This document shows, in pieces, positions 15,796-24,635 of a stretch of 64,000 nucleotides of DNA. The notes under the pieces are model-generated. The model ran no database searches and was not told the DNA's origin. It saw nothing but the letters and a program-made list of their open reading frames with translations. This DNA comes from JBIKWM01 sp044356305 (GTDB lineage: Bacteria > Bacteroidota > Bacteroidia > UBA10329), in assembly GCA_044356305.1 (NCBI GenBank), contig JBIKWM010000014.1, forward strand, positions 1-64,000. Reading direction: 5' to 3'. The translations under genes and the position numbers were made by a program. Position 1 is the stretch's first letter. Every line of letters begins with the position of its first letter.

Positions 15796-17499
15796 TCACT
15801 TCCTGAAACTGAACGTGAACTCCGTTGCGTTGCCCATGCCGTCCTGCACCTTGCCGCCCATGTTAACAGTGCCAGAGGGGGTGCGGTCGTCCACCACATG
15901 GTATAGCAGGTCGTTCTTGGGGTCGTACTCAAGCAGCATGAACCCGCTCTGGCAGAACCCCTTGTAGTAGGCAATGCCCGTCAGGTTGTCCTTGAGGCTC
16001 CACTTCAGGGTATCGCCATGGGCCACCTGGGCACCATCCTTCAAGTTGAGGGGCTTAAGCGCGGGCGGTATCATGTCCTGCATCAGCATGAAGCGGCCGA
16101 GGTCGCGGGTTTCGCCCTCTATCATACCGTTCACAAGTTCGTTGCCGCAGAATTCGGGCAGTTTCCCTCCCCCTTTCATACGGAAAAGGCCCATGCCATC
16201 GGGTTTTGCGCCCTTGGGCAGGGGCAGGCGCACTTTCGCGGCCTTCATGAGTGATATGTCGGGCTGGCCTATGAGCACCACATCGCTGGCACAACCGGCA
16301 CAGGGCTCTTGGGCCGGGGCGCGCAACACGAGCGTGTCGAACAGACTGCCTTTTGGGGCCGATATCTGAAAAAGGCTGTGGCTGTATGTGTTGTCGGCCA
16401 ATGGGAGGAAGGTGGTGAGCGGCCCTGCATCAGTGGGCTGTTTCTTTGTTGGCACCCCAACAAGGGTGAACGCCAGCGTGCTCTGGTTGCCGGCCCGGTC
16501 GGTAACGGTCACTTTCACCTGTTTCCTTTCGCCATTGGCCAGACTCATCATGCCGTTCGCCTCTTTGGCCATGTAGATGGGCATAGGGTTGGCCGGGGCG
16601 GTGTAGGTGCGCTGCACCACCTCTTCGGTGGCCAGACGCTGGCCAAGGTCAATGCCGCTAAGCACTCCGCGGGCCCAGTCAAAGCCCACCTTGTCAATGC
16701 TGTGGGCATACACCTCGCGTCCGTCCACTTCCACCTTCATGCTGCGGTTGCCGCACTTGTTGTCGGCCCCATCCAGCAGGTCGTGGTTGCCTATGCCCAG
16801 GCTAACGGTGCCGCTCACGCGTATCTCTTTAGGCTCAAGGCCGAATGTGCCATCGGTGCCCGGGCGGACCTCAAAACGCTTCTTCACGTTCGCCCCGTCC
16901 ACCTGTGCGTTGGCACCGTGCGGGTATACGGTCAAAGAGCTGAGTACGGGCCTGTGCGAGTCGGGCACCTTTATTCCGTAGGCGAAGGGGTCAAGGGTGT
17001 TCTCGTCCCTGTCGCGCAGCTCAAAGTGGAGGTGGGGCCCGCTGCTGCGGCCGGTATTGCCCGTGTAGCCTATCACCTGCCCGGCCTTGATGCTCATCTT
17101 ACCGGCAAAGGGTTTTACATCCACCGCATCGGTCTGCTCCTGATATTGGCGTTCCTTGAGCCATTCAGCCATCTCGTCCGACAGGCGGTTAAGGTGGGCA
17201 TACACCGAGGTCATCCCGTTCGGATGGGCTATGTAAAGCACCTTGCCGTAGCCATCGGGGTCCACCTTTATGCGCGCCACGGTGCCGTCCCACACGGCCC
17301 TGACAGGCGTCATCAGGGGGGCTTTGATATCGATGCCGTAATGGAGATGCGCCCCGCGCACCTCACCGAAGTTGCCGCTCAGCACCAGCGGTATGCTTAT
17401 GGGGTCAATGTTCACCACGGTCTGGGCTGATGCCTGACCACATGCGGCACAAAGTGCCACAAGTGCAAATGCCGAAGAGGAAGGAAGGGATGTAATCAT
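15796..17499 (-). CDS. Exported M23 (LytM-type) metallopeptidase
   Basis: The 567-residue protein has a signal peptide (ending near QASAQ, residue 26) and an early M23 domain. The first zinc ligands are in HYGIDIKA (His53, Asp57), followed by YAHL (His102) and the HLHFELRD motif (His156, His158). Large beta-rich C-terminal regions follow. M23 enzymes cut peptidoglycan cross-bridges or, when degenerate, activate amidases; all zinc residues appear to be kept, so activity is likely. It points away from the zapA cluster and its start is 17 bp from the start of the neighbouring coiled-coil gene, so the two promoters overlap. Confidence 0.92.
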   Translation of the reverse strand: MITSLPSSSAFALVALCAACGQASAQTVVNIDPISIPLVLSGNFGEVRGAHLHYGIDIKAPLMTPVRAVWDGTVARIKVDPDGYGKVLYIAHPNGMTSVYAHLNRLSDEMAEWLKERQYQEQTDAVDVKPFAGKMSIKAGQVIGYTGNTGRSSGPHLHFELRDRDENTLDPFAYGIKVPDSHRPVLSSLTVYPHGANAQVDGANVKKRFEVRPGTDGTFGLEPKEIRVSGTVSLGIGNHDLLDGADNKCGNRSMKVEVDGREVYAHSIDKVGFDWARGVLSGIDLGQRLATEEVVQRTYTAPANPMPIYMAKEANGMMSLANGERKQVKVTVTDRAGNQSTLAFTLVGVPTKKQPTDAGPLTTFLPLADNTYSHSLFQISAPKGSLFDTLVLRAPAQEPCAGCASDVVLIGQPDISLMKAAKVRLPLPKGAKPDGMGLFRMKGGGKLPEFCGNELVNGMIEGETRDLGRFMLMQDMIPPALKPLNLKDGAQVAHGDTLKWSLKDNLTGIAYYKGFCQSGFMLLEYDPKNDLLYHVVDDRTPSGTVNMGGKVQDGMGNATEFTFSFRK

Positions 17500-17500
17500 C

Positions 17501-17508
17501 TACTTTTG
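17501..17508 (+). promoter_or_regulatory. -7 box TACTTTTG for the zapA cluster
   Basis: An exact TAnnTTTG match eight bases before the ATG at 17517, in the 17-bp gap to the divergent M23 gene. Confidence 0.6.
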
Positions 17509-17516
17509 GAACCGAT

Positions 17517-17768
17517 ATGAATGGCCTCGAAAGTACCATCACCACGCTGACCGACCGGGTCAATGCGCTCTTGGCGGCCAATGCCGACCTGCGCGCCCAA
17601 CTGGCCGACCTGCGCAACAGTGGCGGTGCGGCCACACAGGGCGGGGACATCATATCGGCTGACAGCGCGACTCCGGCCCGCGATGCAGCTTGGACAGAGG
17701 AGCAGAGAGAGCGGCTGGATGAACTGGTGCGGGAGATAGACAAGTGCTTAGCGATACTGAACAACTGA
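17517..17768 (+). CDS. Small coiled-coil protein upstream of zapA
   Basis: An 83-residue protein with a heptad-rich N-terminus (about 4-32, TLTDRVNALLAANADLRAQL), a flexible middle and a charged C-terminal helix (EEQRERLDELVREIDKCLAIL). It overlaps zapA by 25 bp and has a perfect -7 box in front. Position and shape suggest a cell-division partner like ZapB, but this is inferred from context; there is no recognisable family match by eye. Confidence 0.72.
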   Translation: MNGLESTITTLTDRVNALLAANADLRAQLADLRNSGGAATQGGDIISADSATPARDAAWTEEQRERLDELVREIDKCLAILNN

Positions 17769-18070
17769 ACCTTTTCCCCGGAGCCCATAGGCCCATAACG
17801 GTGCATGTGGCAGGCCGAAGCCTGCAGATGACCGTTGAGAGCCAGGCCGAGGAAGATGTTATACGTGAAGCTGAAAGGGCTGTGGCCGAGAAGCTGAACA
17901 TGTTCACGAGCAATTACCGCAGCATCAATCGGCAGGATCTGCTGTGCATGGTGCTGTTGCAGTTTGCCACAGAGGCGGTCGATGCGCGCAAAGAGCCGCA
18001 TATGGCCGATGATACGGTCGCACAGCGGCTCAATGCCCTGAGCGAACGCATTGCCGAGGCGCTTGTCTGA
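17744..18070 (+). CDS. zapA: Cell division protein ZapA
   Basis: ZapA bundles FtsZ filaments at the division site. The 108-residue product has the compact N-terminal beta fold (PITVHVAGRSLQMTV) followed by EEDVIREAERAVAEKL and a long C-terminal helix typical of ZapA. The start is GTG, inside the preceding gene; no later ATG keeps the N-terminal fold. Gene order coiled-coil, zapA, 6S RNA, rny is the usual Bacteroidota arrangement as I know it. Confidence 0.85.
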   Translation: MLSDTEQLNLFPGAHRPITVHVAGRSLQMTVESQAEEDVIREAERAVAEKLNMFTSNYRSINRQDLLCMVLLQFATEAVDARKEPHMADDTVAQRLNALSERIAEALV

Positions 18071-18157
18071 GTCTTTCCCTTCGTTCTTTCACATAGTCCT
18101 AATGGTAATTCAACGTCCATGTGGCGGGCAAGGTCCCGTTGCATGTACGCACCACAT

Positions 18158-18354
18158 CCCGCACTGACCAGACGTTTGCCAAACTCAACAGAACAAGAAT
18201 CGGGGCAGCGCTCAAGGGTGGCAAAGGCAGGCCTCAATTGCTAGCGATAGCGATATCCGCCCCGTAAGGCGGCAGAGGATCCCTGACCCGTCCGGCAGCC
18301 CCGTACATACCTTACCGGAGTTTGGACTACCTCCGTGGTCGGTGCGGGTTTTTT
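18158..18354 (+). ncRNA. ssrS: 6S RNA (6S-Flavo type) candidate
   Basis: A 13-bp closing stem pairs 18158-18170 with 18336-18348 (one G-T wobble) and is followed directly by six Ts, giving an RNA of about 195 bases. Inside is a large bubble with an unpaired 5' side (18171-18200) and a small hairpin on the 3' side (CGGAG 18316-18320 with CTCCG 18331-18335). A long rod follows: 18201-18206 with 18298-18303, then TCAAGGG with CCCTGA, then CCTC with GAGG, capped by a CCGCC/GGCGG hairpin near 18257-18272. A rod with a central promoter-like bubble is the 6S hallmark; 6S RNA binds the housekeeping RNA polymerase holoenzyme. The zapA-rny location agrees with the known 6S-Flavo family. The true 5' end could lie somewhat upstream. 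Confidence 0.85.
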
Positions 18355-18393
18355 CATTTTTCAACATCAACCCATCAACCCAAAAAAGAAGAG

Positions 18394-19980
18394 ATGATAC
18401 CAGTGATAATAGGCATCGTGGCCGCAGTGCTCGGTGCCGTGGCAGGCGGGGCCGCCATGTCGGTGATGGCCAAAAAGGGCCGTCAGGGCGAGGCCGACCT
18501 CATCATTAAAGAGGCCGAAGTGAAGGCCGAGGCCATCCGTCAGAACAAGATGGAGCAGGCCAAGCAGAAGTTTGAAGAGCTGAAGGCCAAGCACCAGCAG
18601 GAGGTGGCCCAGCGCGAAGAGAAGCTGATTGTTGCCGAGCAGCGCGCCCGCGAGGGCGATCAGCGCATCAGGCAGAAGGAGCAGAGCCTCAACCAGCGCT
18701 TTGAGGACGCCAAGCGCGAACGCAGCGATGTGGAACGCGACAGACAGAACCTTGAGCGGGACAGGGAAAAGGTGAAGGTTCAGCAGGAACACCTGGCCAA
18801 GAAGGTGGAGGAGGTGGAGCGCGACCGTGCCCGCCAGATAGAGCAGCTTGAGCGCATTGCCGGGCTGAGTGCCGAGGAGGCCAAGGCCCAATTGGTTGAG
18901 AATATCAAGGCCGAGGCCAGCACGCGTGCCATGGCCCAGGCTCAGGAGATGATAGCCGAGGCCAAACTGACTGCCGAGAAGGAGGCCAAGCGCATCGTGG
19001 TGCAGACCATACAGCGCACCGCAACCGAGCACACGGTGGAGAATGCCGTCTCGGTGTTCAACATTGAGAGCGATGAGGTGAAAGGGCGCATCATAGGCCG
19101 CGAGGGCCGAAACATCCGGGCCCTTGAGGCCGCCACCGGCATCGAGATCATTGTGGACGACACCCCCGAGGCCATCATCCTCTCCGGGTTTGACCCAATA
19201 AGGCGCGAGACCGCCCGCCTGGCCCTGCACCAACTGGTCACCGATGGCCGCATTCACCCGGCCCGTATCGAGGAAGTGGTGGCCAAGACCAAGCGGAAGC
19301 TTGAGGAGGAGATTGTAGAGATAGGCAAGCGCACGGCCATAGATCTGGGCATACACGGCCTGCACCCCGAACTCATACGCATGGTAGGGCGCATGCGCTA
19401 CCGCAGCAGCTATGGCCAGAACCTGTTGCAGCACAGCCGCGAGGTGGCCAACATGTGCGCCATTATGGCCGCAGAGTTGGGCCTCGATGTAAAACTGGCC
19501 CGCAGGGCCGGCCTGCTGCACGACATAGGCAAGGTGCCCGATGAGGAGCCCGAACTTCCGCACGCCATTTACGGTATGCGCTTGGCCGAGAAGTTCGGAG
19601 AGCACTCCGAGGTGTGCAATGCCATTGGTGCCCACCACGATGAGATTGAGATGACCAGCATGCTGTCGCCCATCATCCAGGTGTGCGATGCCATAAGCGG
19701 GGCACGCCCCGGAGCAAGGCGTGAGGTGGTGGCCAGCTACATCAAACGCCTCAACGACCTTGAGGCCCTGGCCCTCTCATTCCCAGGTGTTACCAAGACA
19801 TACGCCATTCAGGCTGGCCGCGAGCTGCGCGTTATCGTTGACAGCGACCGCACCACCGATGCCCAGAGCGACCAGATGGCCAACGAGATCAGCGCACGGA
19901 TCATGAACGAGATGACATATCCCGGTCAGGTACGGGTGACCGTGATTCGCGAGAAGCGTGCGGTGGCCATAGCCAAGTGA
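18394..19980 (+). CDS. rny: Ribonuclease Y
   Basis: RNase Y is a membrane-anchored endoribonuclease that starts mRNA decay. From the ATG at 18394 (528 residues) the order is one N-terminal membrane helix (IPVIIGIVAAVLGAVAGG), a long coiled coil (about 35-190), a KH domain (GRIIGREGRNIRALE near 235) and an HD domain with the metal motif LLHDIGK near 370 and a later HHDE. All are standard. The frame is open from 18322, but that part is the 6S RNA 3' end. Length matches the family of about 520 residues. Confidence 0.95.
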   Translation: MIPVIIGIVAAVLGAVAGGAAMSVMAKKGRQGEADLIIKEAEVKAEAIRQNKMEQAKQKFEELKAKHQQEVAQREEKLIVAEQRAREGDQRIRQKEQSLNQRFEDAKRERSDVERDRQNLERDREKVKVQQEHLAKKVEEVERDRARQIEQLERIAGLSAEEAKAQLVENIKAEASTRAMAQAQEMIAEAKLTAEKEAKRIVVQTIQRTATEHTVENAVSVFNIESDEVKGRIIGREGRNIRALEAATGIEIIVDDTPEAIILSGFDPIRRETARLALHQLVTDGRIHPARIEEVVAKTKRKLEEEIVEIGKRTAIDLGIHGLHPELIRMVGRMRYRSSYGQNLLQHSREVANMCAIMAAELGLDVKLARRAGLLHDIGKVPDEEPELPHAIYGMRLAEKFGEHSEVCNAIGAHHDEIEMTSMLSPIIQVCDAISGARPGARREVVASYIKRLNDLEALALSFPGVTKTYAIQAGRELRVIVDSDRTTDAQSDQMANEISARIMNEMTYPGQVRVTVIREKRAVAIAK

Positions 19981-19983
19981 TGC

Positions 19984-21249
19984 ATGGGCACCCGGCTGCG
20001 CTGGCCTGCCGGCTGGGCGGGCGATGCAGGCCTGCTCATGGCCGGCACTGTGGCCGGACAGGTCGTACCGCTCCTGCTACAACCTTGGCTGAGGCGCACT
20101 TTCAGCGCTGACGATTTCGGCACGTTCTCGGTCTATTTCAGCCTTTGTTCCATTTTGAGCGTGAGTTCATCGCTCCGTTTCGAGATGGGGATCACCTCGG
20201 CCGTGGGCGATGATGAGGCCATCAGGCTCCATGCCCTTTCGCAATGGGTCAATCTGGGGGCTGGAATGCTCATGGCGCTTCTCCTTCCGCTCGCACTTGT
20301 GCCTACCATCAGTGGGGCGGTCGGGCCCGGTCTGCTGCCTTGGGTATGGACTGTCCCGCTCAGTGTGGTGCTCATGGGGTCGTTCCGCAACCTGAACATG
20401 CTGCTGCTGCGGCAGAGGCTATTTGCCCTCTCAGCATGGAACAAGGTGAACAGGCGGGGTGCCGAGGGCGCAGTGCAGTTGGGCGGTGGACTCGCAGGGA
20501 TGCCCGGCACCTTGATCCTTGCCGACCTTGCCGGACATGTGCTCAATAACATTTCGGCCTATGTGCGGCTCCGACCTCTGTTACAACGGCCGCCTGCTAC
20601 TTGGCTGCAACTGAAAGAGGCCGCCCAGGCGAATGGCGCATTGGCTCGGCTAAATGCGCTGCCATCGGTGCTCAACACGTTCTGCCTGATGTTCCCTGCC
20701 ATTATCGTTCAGCGGCATTTTGGCGATGCCGCCACCGGCCAATACGACCTGAGCCGCTTTGTGCTGGCAGTGCCTTTGGCGCTGGTAGGTGCTTCTGTTG
20801 GGCAGGTGGTGCTGCAGCGCACGGGCGAACTGCGCAGGCAGATGCCACAGCTTGTGCGCTTTTACTCTCAGGTGGCCATGGTGCTCGGCTCTTTGGCCTT
20901 GGTAATGGTTGTGGTGGTAGTGCTTTTCGCCAGGCCACTTTTCAGTTTTTTTTTCGGGGATGGATGGGAATGGGCCGCACAGATCACCGTGTTGCTTGCC
21001 GTGGCCTATGCGCTCAAGCTCGTGGTGTCGCCCATGAGCTCGGCCCTCATCGGGTTGGGGCGCCTGCGGCCTGTGGCCTATTGGCAGTGGACCTACACAC
21101 TGTTCATCATCGGTCTGTGGCTTTGGCCTGCTCATGATTTGAGCAGCTTCTTCAGCATATTTGCCGCTGGCGAATGTGTGCTGTATATCGGCTACGCAGG
21201 CATCATCATCCATCAGATAAAAGAAGAGAACAGTGGCACGCGTGCTTGA
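19984..21249 (+). CDS. Wzx-like polysaccharide flippase
   Basis: This 421-residue polytopic membrane protein of about 12 helices resembles oligosaccharide flippases of the MVF superfamily, with the opening segment GDAGLLMAGTVAGQVVPLLLQPWLRR followed by FGTFSVYFSLCSIL as in the family. It would turn lipid-linked repeat units across the inner membrane. The ATG is only three bases after the rny stop, so it is probably read through from rny. The next gene overlaps it by 17 bp and looks like the polymerase, so the two form a Wzx/Wzy set. Confidence 0.82.
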   Translation: MGTRLRWPAGWAGDAGLLMAGTVAGQVVPLLLQPWLRRTFSADDFGTFSVYFSLCSILSVSSSLRFEMGITSAVGDDEAIRLHALSQWVNLGAGMLMALLLPLALVPTISGAVGPGLLPWVWTVPLSVVLMGSFRNLNMLLLRQRLFALSAWNKVNRRGAEGAVQLGGGLAGMPGTLILADLAGHVLNNISAYVRLRPLLQRPPATWLQLKEAAQANGALARLNALPSVLNTFCLMFPAIIVQRHFGDAATGQYDLSRFVLAVPLALVGASVGQVVLQRTGELRRQMPQLVRFYSQVAMVLGSLALVMVVVVVLFARPLFSFFFGDGWEWAAQITVLLAVAYALKLVVSPMSSALIGLGRLRPVAYWQWTYTLFIIGLWLWPAHDLSSFFSIFAAGECVLYIGYAGIIIHQIKEENSGTRA

Positions 21250-22453
21250 TCTGGCCCGGGGCCATGTTATCCTGCTTCTCTACCTCGTAATGTTCGCAGT
21301 ACTCACCATTGGGGTGGCGGCCATCAGCGGGGCGCAATACCTGCCATGGCTGGGTCTGTTCATAGGGGCACTCCTCGGCACATATGGCCTTTTCAGCCTG
21401 GCTCTTGGCAAGAGGATAGGTTCGCTCATGGCCCGTTTGAATCTGGGCAACGAGGGCATCATTCCTTTGGAGTGGCTGTGCGGCACCAGCGTGGCCCTGG
21501 CCGTGCTGCATCTGATCTGGCTGGGCTGGAATCCGTTCATTGCTGCCATGTCCAGCATAGACATGAACCACATCATGGGCCTGCGCATACGCATAGCCGA
21601 AGAGTCGGGCATGGCGTGGGGTTATCTCATGAGCTTCAATGTGCGGGCGTTCCTCCCCCTTTCGCTTGCCCTCTGCGTGCATCAGCGCAGGAGCCGCCTG
21701 TTCTGGCTCATGCTCATTGCAGGCACCCTTTACTGCGTCTCATTGCTGCACAAGAGCTACATATTCGGTTTTGTTCTGCCCTCTGTCATTCTCTATCTGG
21801 CCGATCGCCAATGGCTACGTGCCTCGCTGCTAGTGGCTCTTATGCTCGGGGTCATCTATCTGCTCATGTATGCCTACAACCCCAGCCTGCGCAGCAAAAA
21901 TTTCATAGCGCTCGATCTGGAGGAGCAGGAGCTTACACCCGAGATGATTGAGGAGATGGAACACTTCGGAGCCGCGTGGGACAAACGGAACTTCTCATTC
22001 GTGATAGGTCTTGGCAGTCGCCTCATGTACATCCCCGCCAAGATGCTCGTGGGCTGGTTCCGAAACATTCCGGACCGCAGACCTTTCCTTCACGGCTGCG
22101 GATATCGTCTGGCGGCCAAGTGGATGGGCTGCGACTACCGCGAGTATGCCAAGGAGCTATACCCGTTCATTTCTCCCGAATATTATGCACGCGGATACAA
22201 AGGCACAGTGAACACCGCCAGTTTCATGTACGATTATGCCAATTTCGGCCTGTGGGGGCTGGTGCTGGCCGGCTTCCTGCACGCCATGTTGTTTGTTGTG
22301 CTCGAATCGGCTTTCGGTGCTGATACAGTGCTCAAGTTGGCCCTCAACCTCTTCTACGTGCTGTTCCTGAGTTCTGGGGCATTCACCACCCTGTTGCTCA
22401 CTGGCGGCTGGGGCATCATGGTGGGGGCCTATGCGCTGGTGCGCAAGGAGTGA
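21233..22453 (+). CDS. Wzy-like O-antigen polymerase, putative
   Basis: The 406-residue protein has about 11-12 membrane helices and a long hydrophilic segment (about 220-320, RSKNFIALDLEEQELTP and onward), the usual Wzy shape with a large periplasmic loop. Wzy proteins share little sequence, so this call rests on topology and on the overlapping Wzx-like gene. The start is GTG. It may polymerise or ligate the repeat units moved by the flippase. No glycosyltransferases lie nearby, so the sugar-assembly genes must be elsewhere. Confidence 0.65.
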   Translation: MARVLDLARGHVILLLYLVMFAVLTIGVAAISGAQYLPWLGLFIGALLGTYGLFSLALGKRIGSLMARLNLGNEGIIPLEWLCGTSVALAVLHLIWLGWNPFIAAMSSIDMNHIMGLRIRIAEESGMAWGYLMSFNVRAFLPLSLALCVHQRRSRLFWLMLIAGTLYCVSLLHKSYIFGFVLPSVILYLADRQWLRASLLVALMLGVIYLLMYAYNPSLRSKNFIALDLEEQELTPEMIEEMEHFGAAWDKRNFSFVIGLGSRLMYIPAKMLVGWFRNIPDRRPFLHGCGYRLAAKWMGCDYREYAKELYPFISPEYYARGYKGTVNTASFMYDYANFGLWGLVLAGFLHAMLFVVLESAFGADTVLKLALNLFYVLFLSSGAFTTLLLTGGWGIMVGAYALVRKE

Positions 22454-22459
22454 GGCGCC

Positions 22460-24142
22460 ATGCACCGCCTATTCGCGCTGTTCATCCTCTTTCTCTCTTG
22501 GCCGATTCTGTCTACTGGCCAGAGCCGCACAATAGATAGCCTCTGCGCAGACCCCGGATTTCATCAGTCAATAAGGAATTATTGGCATGATTTAAGGCCA
22601 TCAGTCCTAAGTACATTGCTTGAGTCGCAGGCCGAGACCTACAACCTGTACCACGCCCACGAAGCCGTTAACCTGTTGCTGTGGTATGCATTCAATCAGA
22701 ATGATAAGGCACTGATCGATGATGTGTTGATGGTGGTGCTCGAATCACTGGGCACAACCGACACCACCGACAGATATTTTTTCCGCTTTGCTGATGCGGA
22801 GACCGGCCGCGATTCACTGCTCTTTCTCAGCAACAGTTCTGTCATGTGGGTCGATGGTACCGACTCCATTGCCCCAAAGGAGGAGGACATCCTGTCGAGC
22901 AGTCTGTTTCTGTCCATGGTGGCGCAGACCGTTTTCCGCATAGCCCGGATACCTGACCCCTGGCGTAGCCCCATCATGACGGTGTTCGTCAAAAGATTCG
23001 GTCCTGTGCTCAGTTCACATTACAACCGTTGGGTGATGGGCGCCACATTGATTGATGCAGATGGCAATATATCGCAGGTCGGGGCCGGGCCTTTTCAGAG
23101 GCGCAGTTGGGGCTGCAGATACCTGGATCAGACGAGCCCGGTCATGATGACCCATGCAGAGCTGATCGACCACATCATGTACGAGAGCCTTGCCAGCGAA
23201 CCATCGGCCCGGTACTGCAATGCTGTCACCGATGTGGATCTGTTCATCATGAGCGGAGTGAGCGACCTGGTGGCCGCATACCTGACCGATAGCACCCTTG
23301 TGCAGCGGCCAGAGAATCTCGACCATCTGTTGTACCGATATCTACCCAAGGCCAATTTTATGGTCACAGACCGGCTTGTGGCTACTGAGCTTACGGATTG
23401 GAGCGGGGCAACTGTGGCCGGTGCGGTATTCGACAAGGGCCATTGGGACGAGCACCCCGACCATCGATATGCCGGTACCGAACAGATCGATACCGACCCC
23501 GATTCGTTGCTTCCGGTCATCGCCCGCGGCACCGGGTGGGACATCAGCCATGGTCGCAGATTCGTCACCGCGTACCAATCGTTCTTTGATAACAGGGAAA
23601 TTCTTGGATTTACACGGCCCGATTGCAACGACATGCGCAGCTTGGCAGACCAGTTCATCTACGGGGTTTATAATGGCGACAGTGTGCTGCCCCTTTTCTC
23701 CAACTACATGGATGGCGCGAATGGATGGTACCGTGTCGGTTACCAGAAACGGCCCCATTTCGGCTATGGACCTTCGGATCTTTCAATCGCATCAATCACA
23801 GGTGGTTTTGGCATGTGGTCGCAGTTCAGGCCTGGCATCAAACGACTCATGGGCTACCTTTATAATTTGCTCATTTCGGGGAATCCGGGAGTTAGGCAGC
23901 ATGTCATTACCCATTACGAGATGAACCACTGGCAGAGCGATTCGCTGGGAACATCTGCCACAAGGCCTGATGAGTACGAGTTCGTATTCCCTATCACCGA
24001 CCTGTGGACCAAGCGCGACCTTCTCAGGTTCTATTGCAGCATGTGCATTGACCCCAATTCAGATTGCACATTACCAGTAACAGATTTGGATAGGGCGATT
24101 GATGATGTACCTGTAGATGTGCGAATATCGCCAACCGAATGA
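22460..24142 (+). CDS. Large exported protein of unknown function
   Basis: I do not recognise this 560-residue protein. It has a signal peptide (ending near ILSTGQS, about residue 22). The body is mainly alpha-helical with many aromatic and charged residues; segments such as SNYMDGANGWYRVGY (near 415) and TAYQSFFDNREILGF are reminiscent of the alpha/alpha-toroid domains of polysaccharide lyases and epimerases, but this is only an impression. Several Cys residues (SWGCRYLDQ, RPDCNDM, CSMCIDPNSDC) suggest disulfides. It follows the Wzy-like gene after six bases, so it may trim or modify the polysaccharide in the periplasm. Codon use and GC look slightly lower than in the flanking core genes. 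Confidence 0.6.
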   Translation: MHRLFALFILFLSWPILSTGQSRTIDSLCADPGFHQSIRNYWHDLRPSVLSTLLESQAETYNLYHAHEAVNLLLWYAFNQNDKALIDDVLMVVLESLGTTDTTDRYFFRFADAETGRDSLLFLSNSSVMWVDGTDSIAPKEEDILSSSLFLSMVAQTVFRIARIPDPWRSPIMTVFVKRFGPVLSSHYNRWVMGATLIDADGNISQVGAGPFQRRSWGCRYLDQTSPVMMTHAELIDHIMYESLASEPSARYCNAVTDVDLFIMSGVSDLVAAYLTDSTLVQRPENLDHLLYRYLPKANFMVTDRLVATELTDWSGATVAGAVFDKGHWDEHPDHRYAGTEQIDTDPDSLLPVIARGTGWDISHGRRFVTAYQSFFDNREILGFTRPDCNDMRSLADQFIYGVYNGDSVLPLFSNYMDGANGWYRVGYQKRPHFGYGPSDLSIASITGGFGMWSQFRPGIKRLMGYLYNLLISGNPGVRQHVITHYEMNHWQSDSLGTSATRPDEYEFVFPITDLWTKRDLLRFYCSMCIDPNSDCTLPVTDLDRAIDDVPVDVRISPTE

Positions 24143-24161
24143 ACTGAGGCCCCGATTCGCA

Positions 24162-24191
24162 TTGGGGCATGATGCCGACAACCGACATTTG
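24162..24191 (+). promoter_or_regulatory. Promoter for the DUF3467 gene
   Basis: TTG at 24162-24164 and GACATTTG at 24184-24191 are 19 bases apart, close to the Bacteroidota consensus TTTG-N19-21-TAnnTTTG. Confidence 0.45.
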
Positions 24192-24237
24192 CACCCCTTC
24201 AAACAACTGATTAAACCAAGAAGAAACACCATCAGCC

Positions 24238-24555
24238 ATGGCAGACGAGAGACAACAGGGCAACCAACTGAGCATTGAACTGAGCGAAGAAGTGGCCGAG
24301 GGTACTTATAGCAATCTGGCCATTATCACCCACAGCAGTGCCGAGTTTGTGATTGATTTCATCAAAGTGATGCCCGGTGTGCCTAAGGCAAGGGTCAAGA
24401 GCCGTATCCTGCTCACCCCAGAGCATGCCAAACGGTTCATGCGCGCCATGCAGGACAACATTCAGAAATACGAGGCTGAGCACGGCACCATACGCCATAC
24501 CGAGCAGGCAGCGGCATTCCCTATGAACTTCGGTGGGCCAGCGGCTCAGGCCTGA
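24238..24555 (+). CDS. DUF3467 family protein
   Basis: The 105-residue soluble protein fits DUF3467: SIELSEEVAEGTYSNLAIITHS followed by EFVIDFIKVMPG and the C-terminal helix RILLTPEHAKRFMRAMQDNI. The family is short, widespread in Bacteroidota and has no known function. It is monocistronic here, with its own promoter-like signal and a strong terminator behind. Confidence 0.87.
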   Translation: MADERQQGNQLSIELSEEVAEGTYSNLAIITHSSAEFVIDFIKVMPGVPKARVKSRILLTPEHAKRFMRAMQDNIQKYEAEHGTIRHTEQAAAFPMNFGGPAAQA

Positions 24556-24580
24556 TCACTGATGTCATCTGCAACAAAAA

Positions 24581-24610
24581 AGGGCCGACTCACTGATGTG
24601 GGTCGGCCCT
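24581..24610. terminator. Bidirectional intrinsic terminator
   Basis: A stem of AGGGCCGAC (24581-24589) with GTCGGCCCT (24602-24610), extended by a T-G wobble and CAC/GTG around a TGAT tetraloop. The flanks are A-rich on the left and T-rich on the right. It separates two convergent genes. Confidence 0.9.
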
Positions 24611-24635
24611 TCTGTTTGAGTCTGTTCTCAAACGG

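Noticed and set aside
18095..18157. Extra RNA domain before the 6S closing stem
   Set aside because: A weak ATGTGG/CCACAT pairing exists, but it is outside the 6S closing stem and lacks further support.
18367..19638. Long minus-strand frame opposite rny
   Set aside because: An antisense shadow of the coiled-coil and HD regions of RNase Y; the product is His/Leu/Gly-rich with no recognisable fold.
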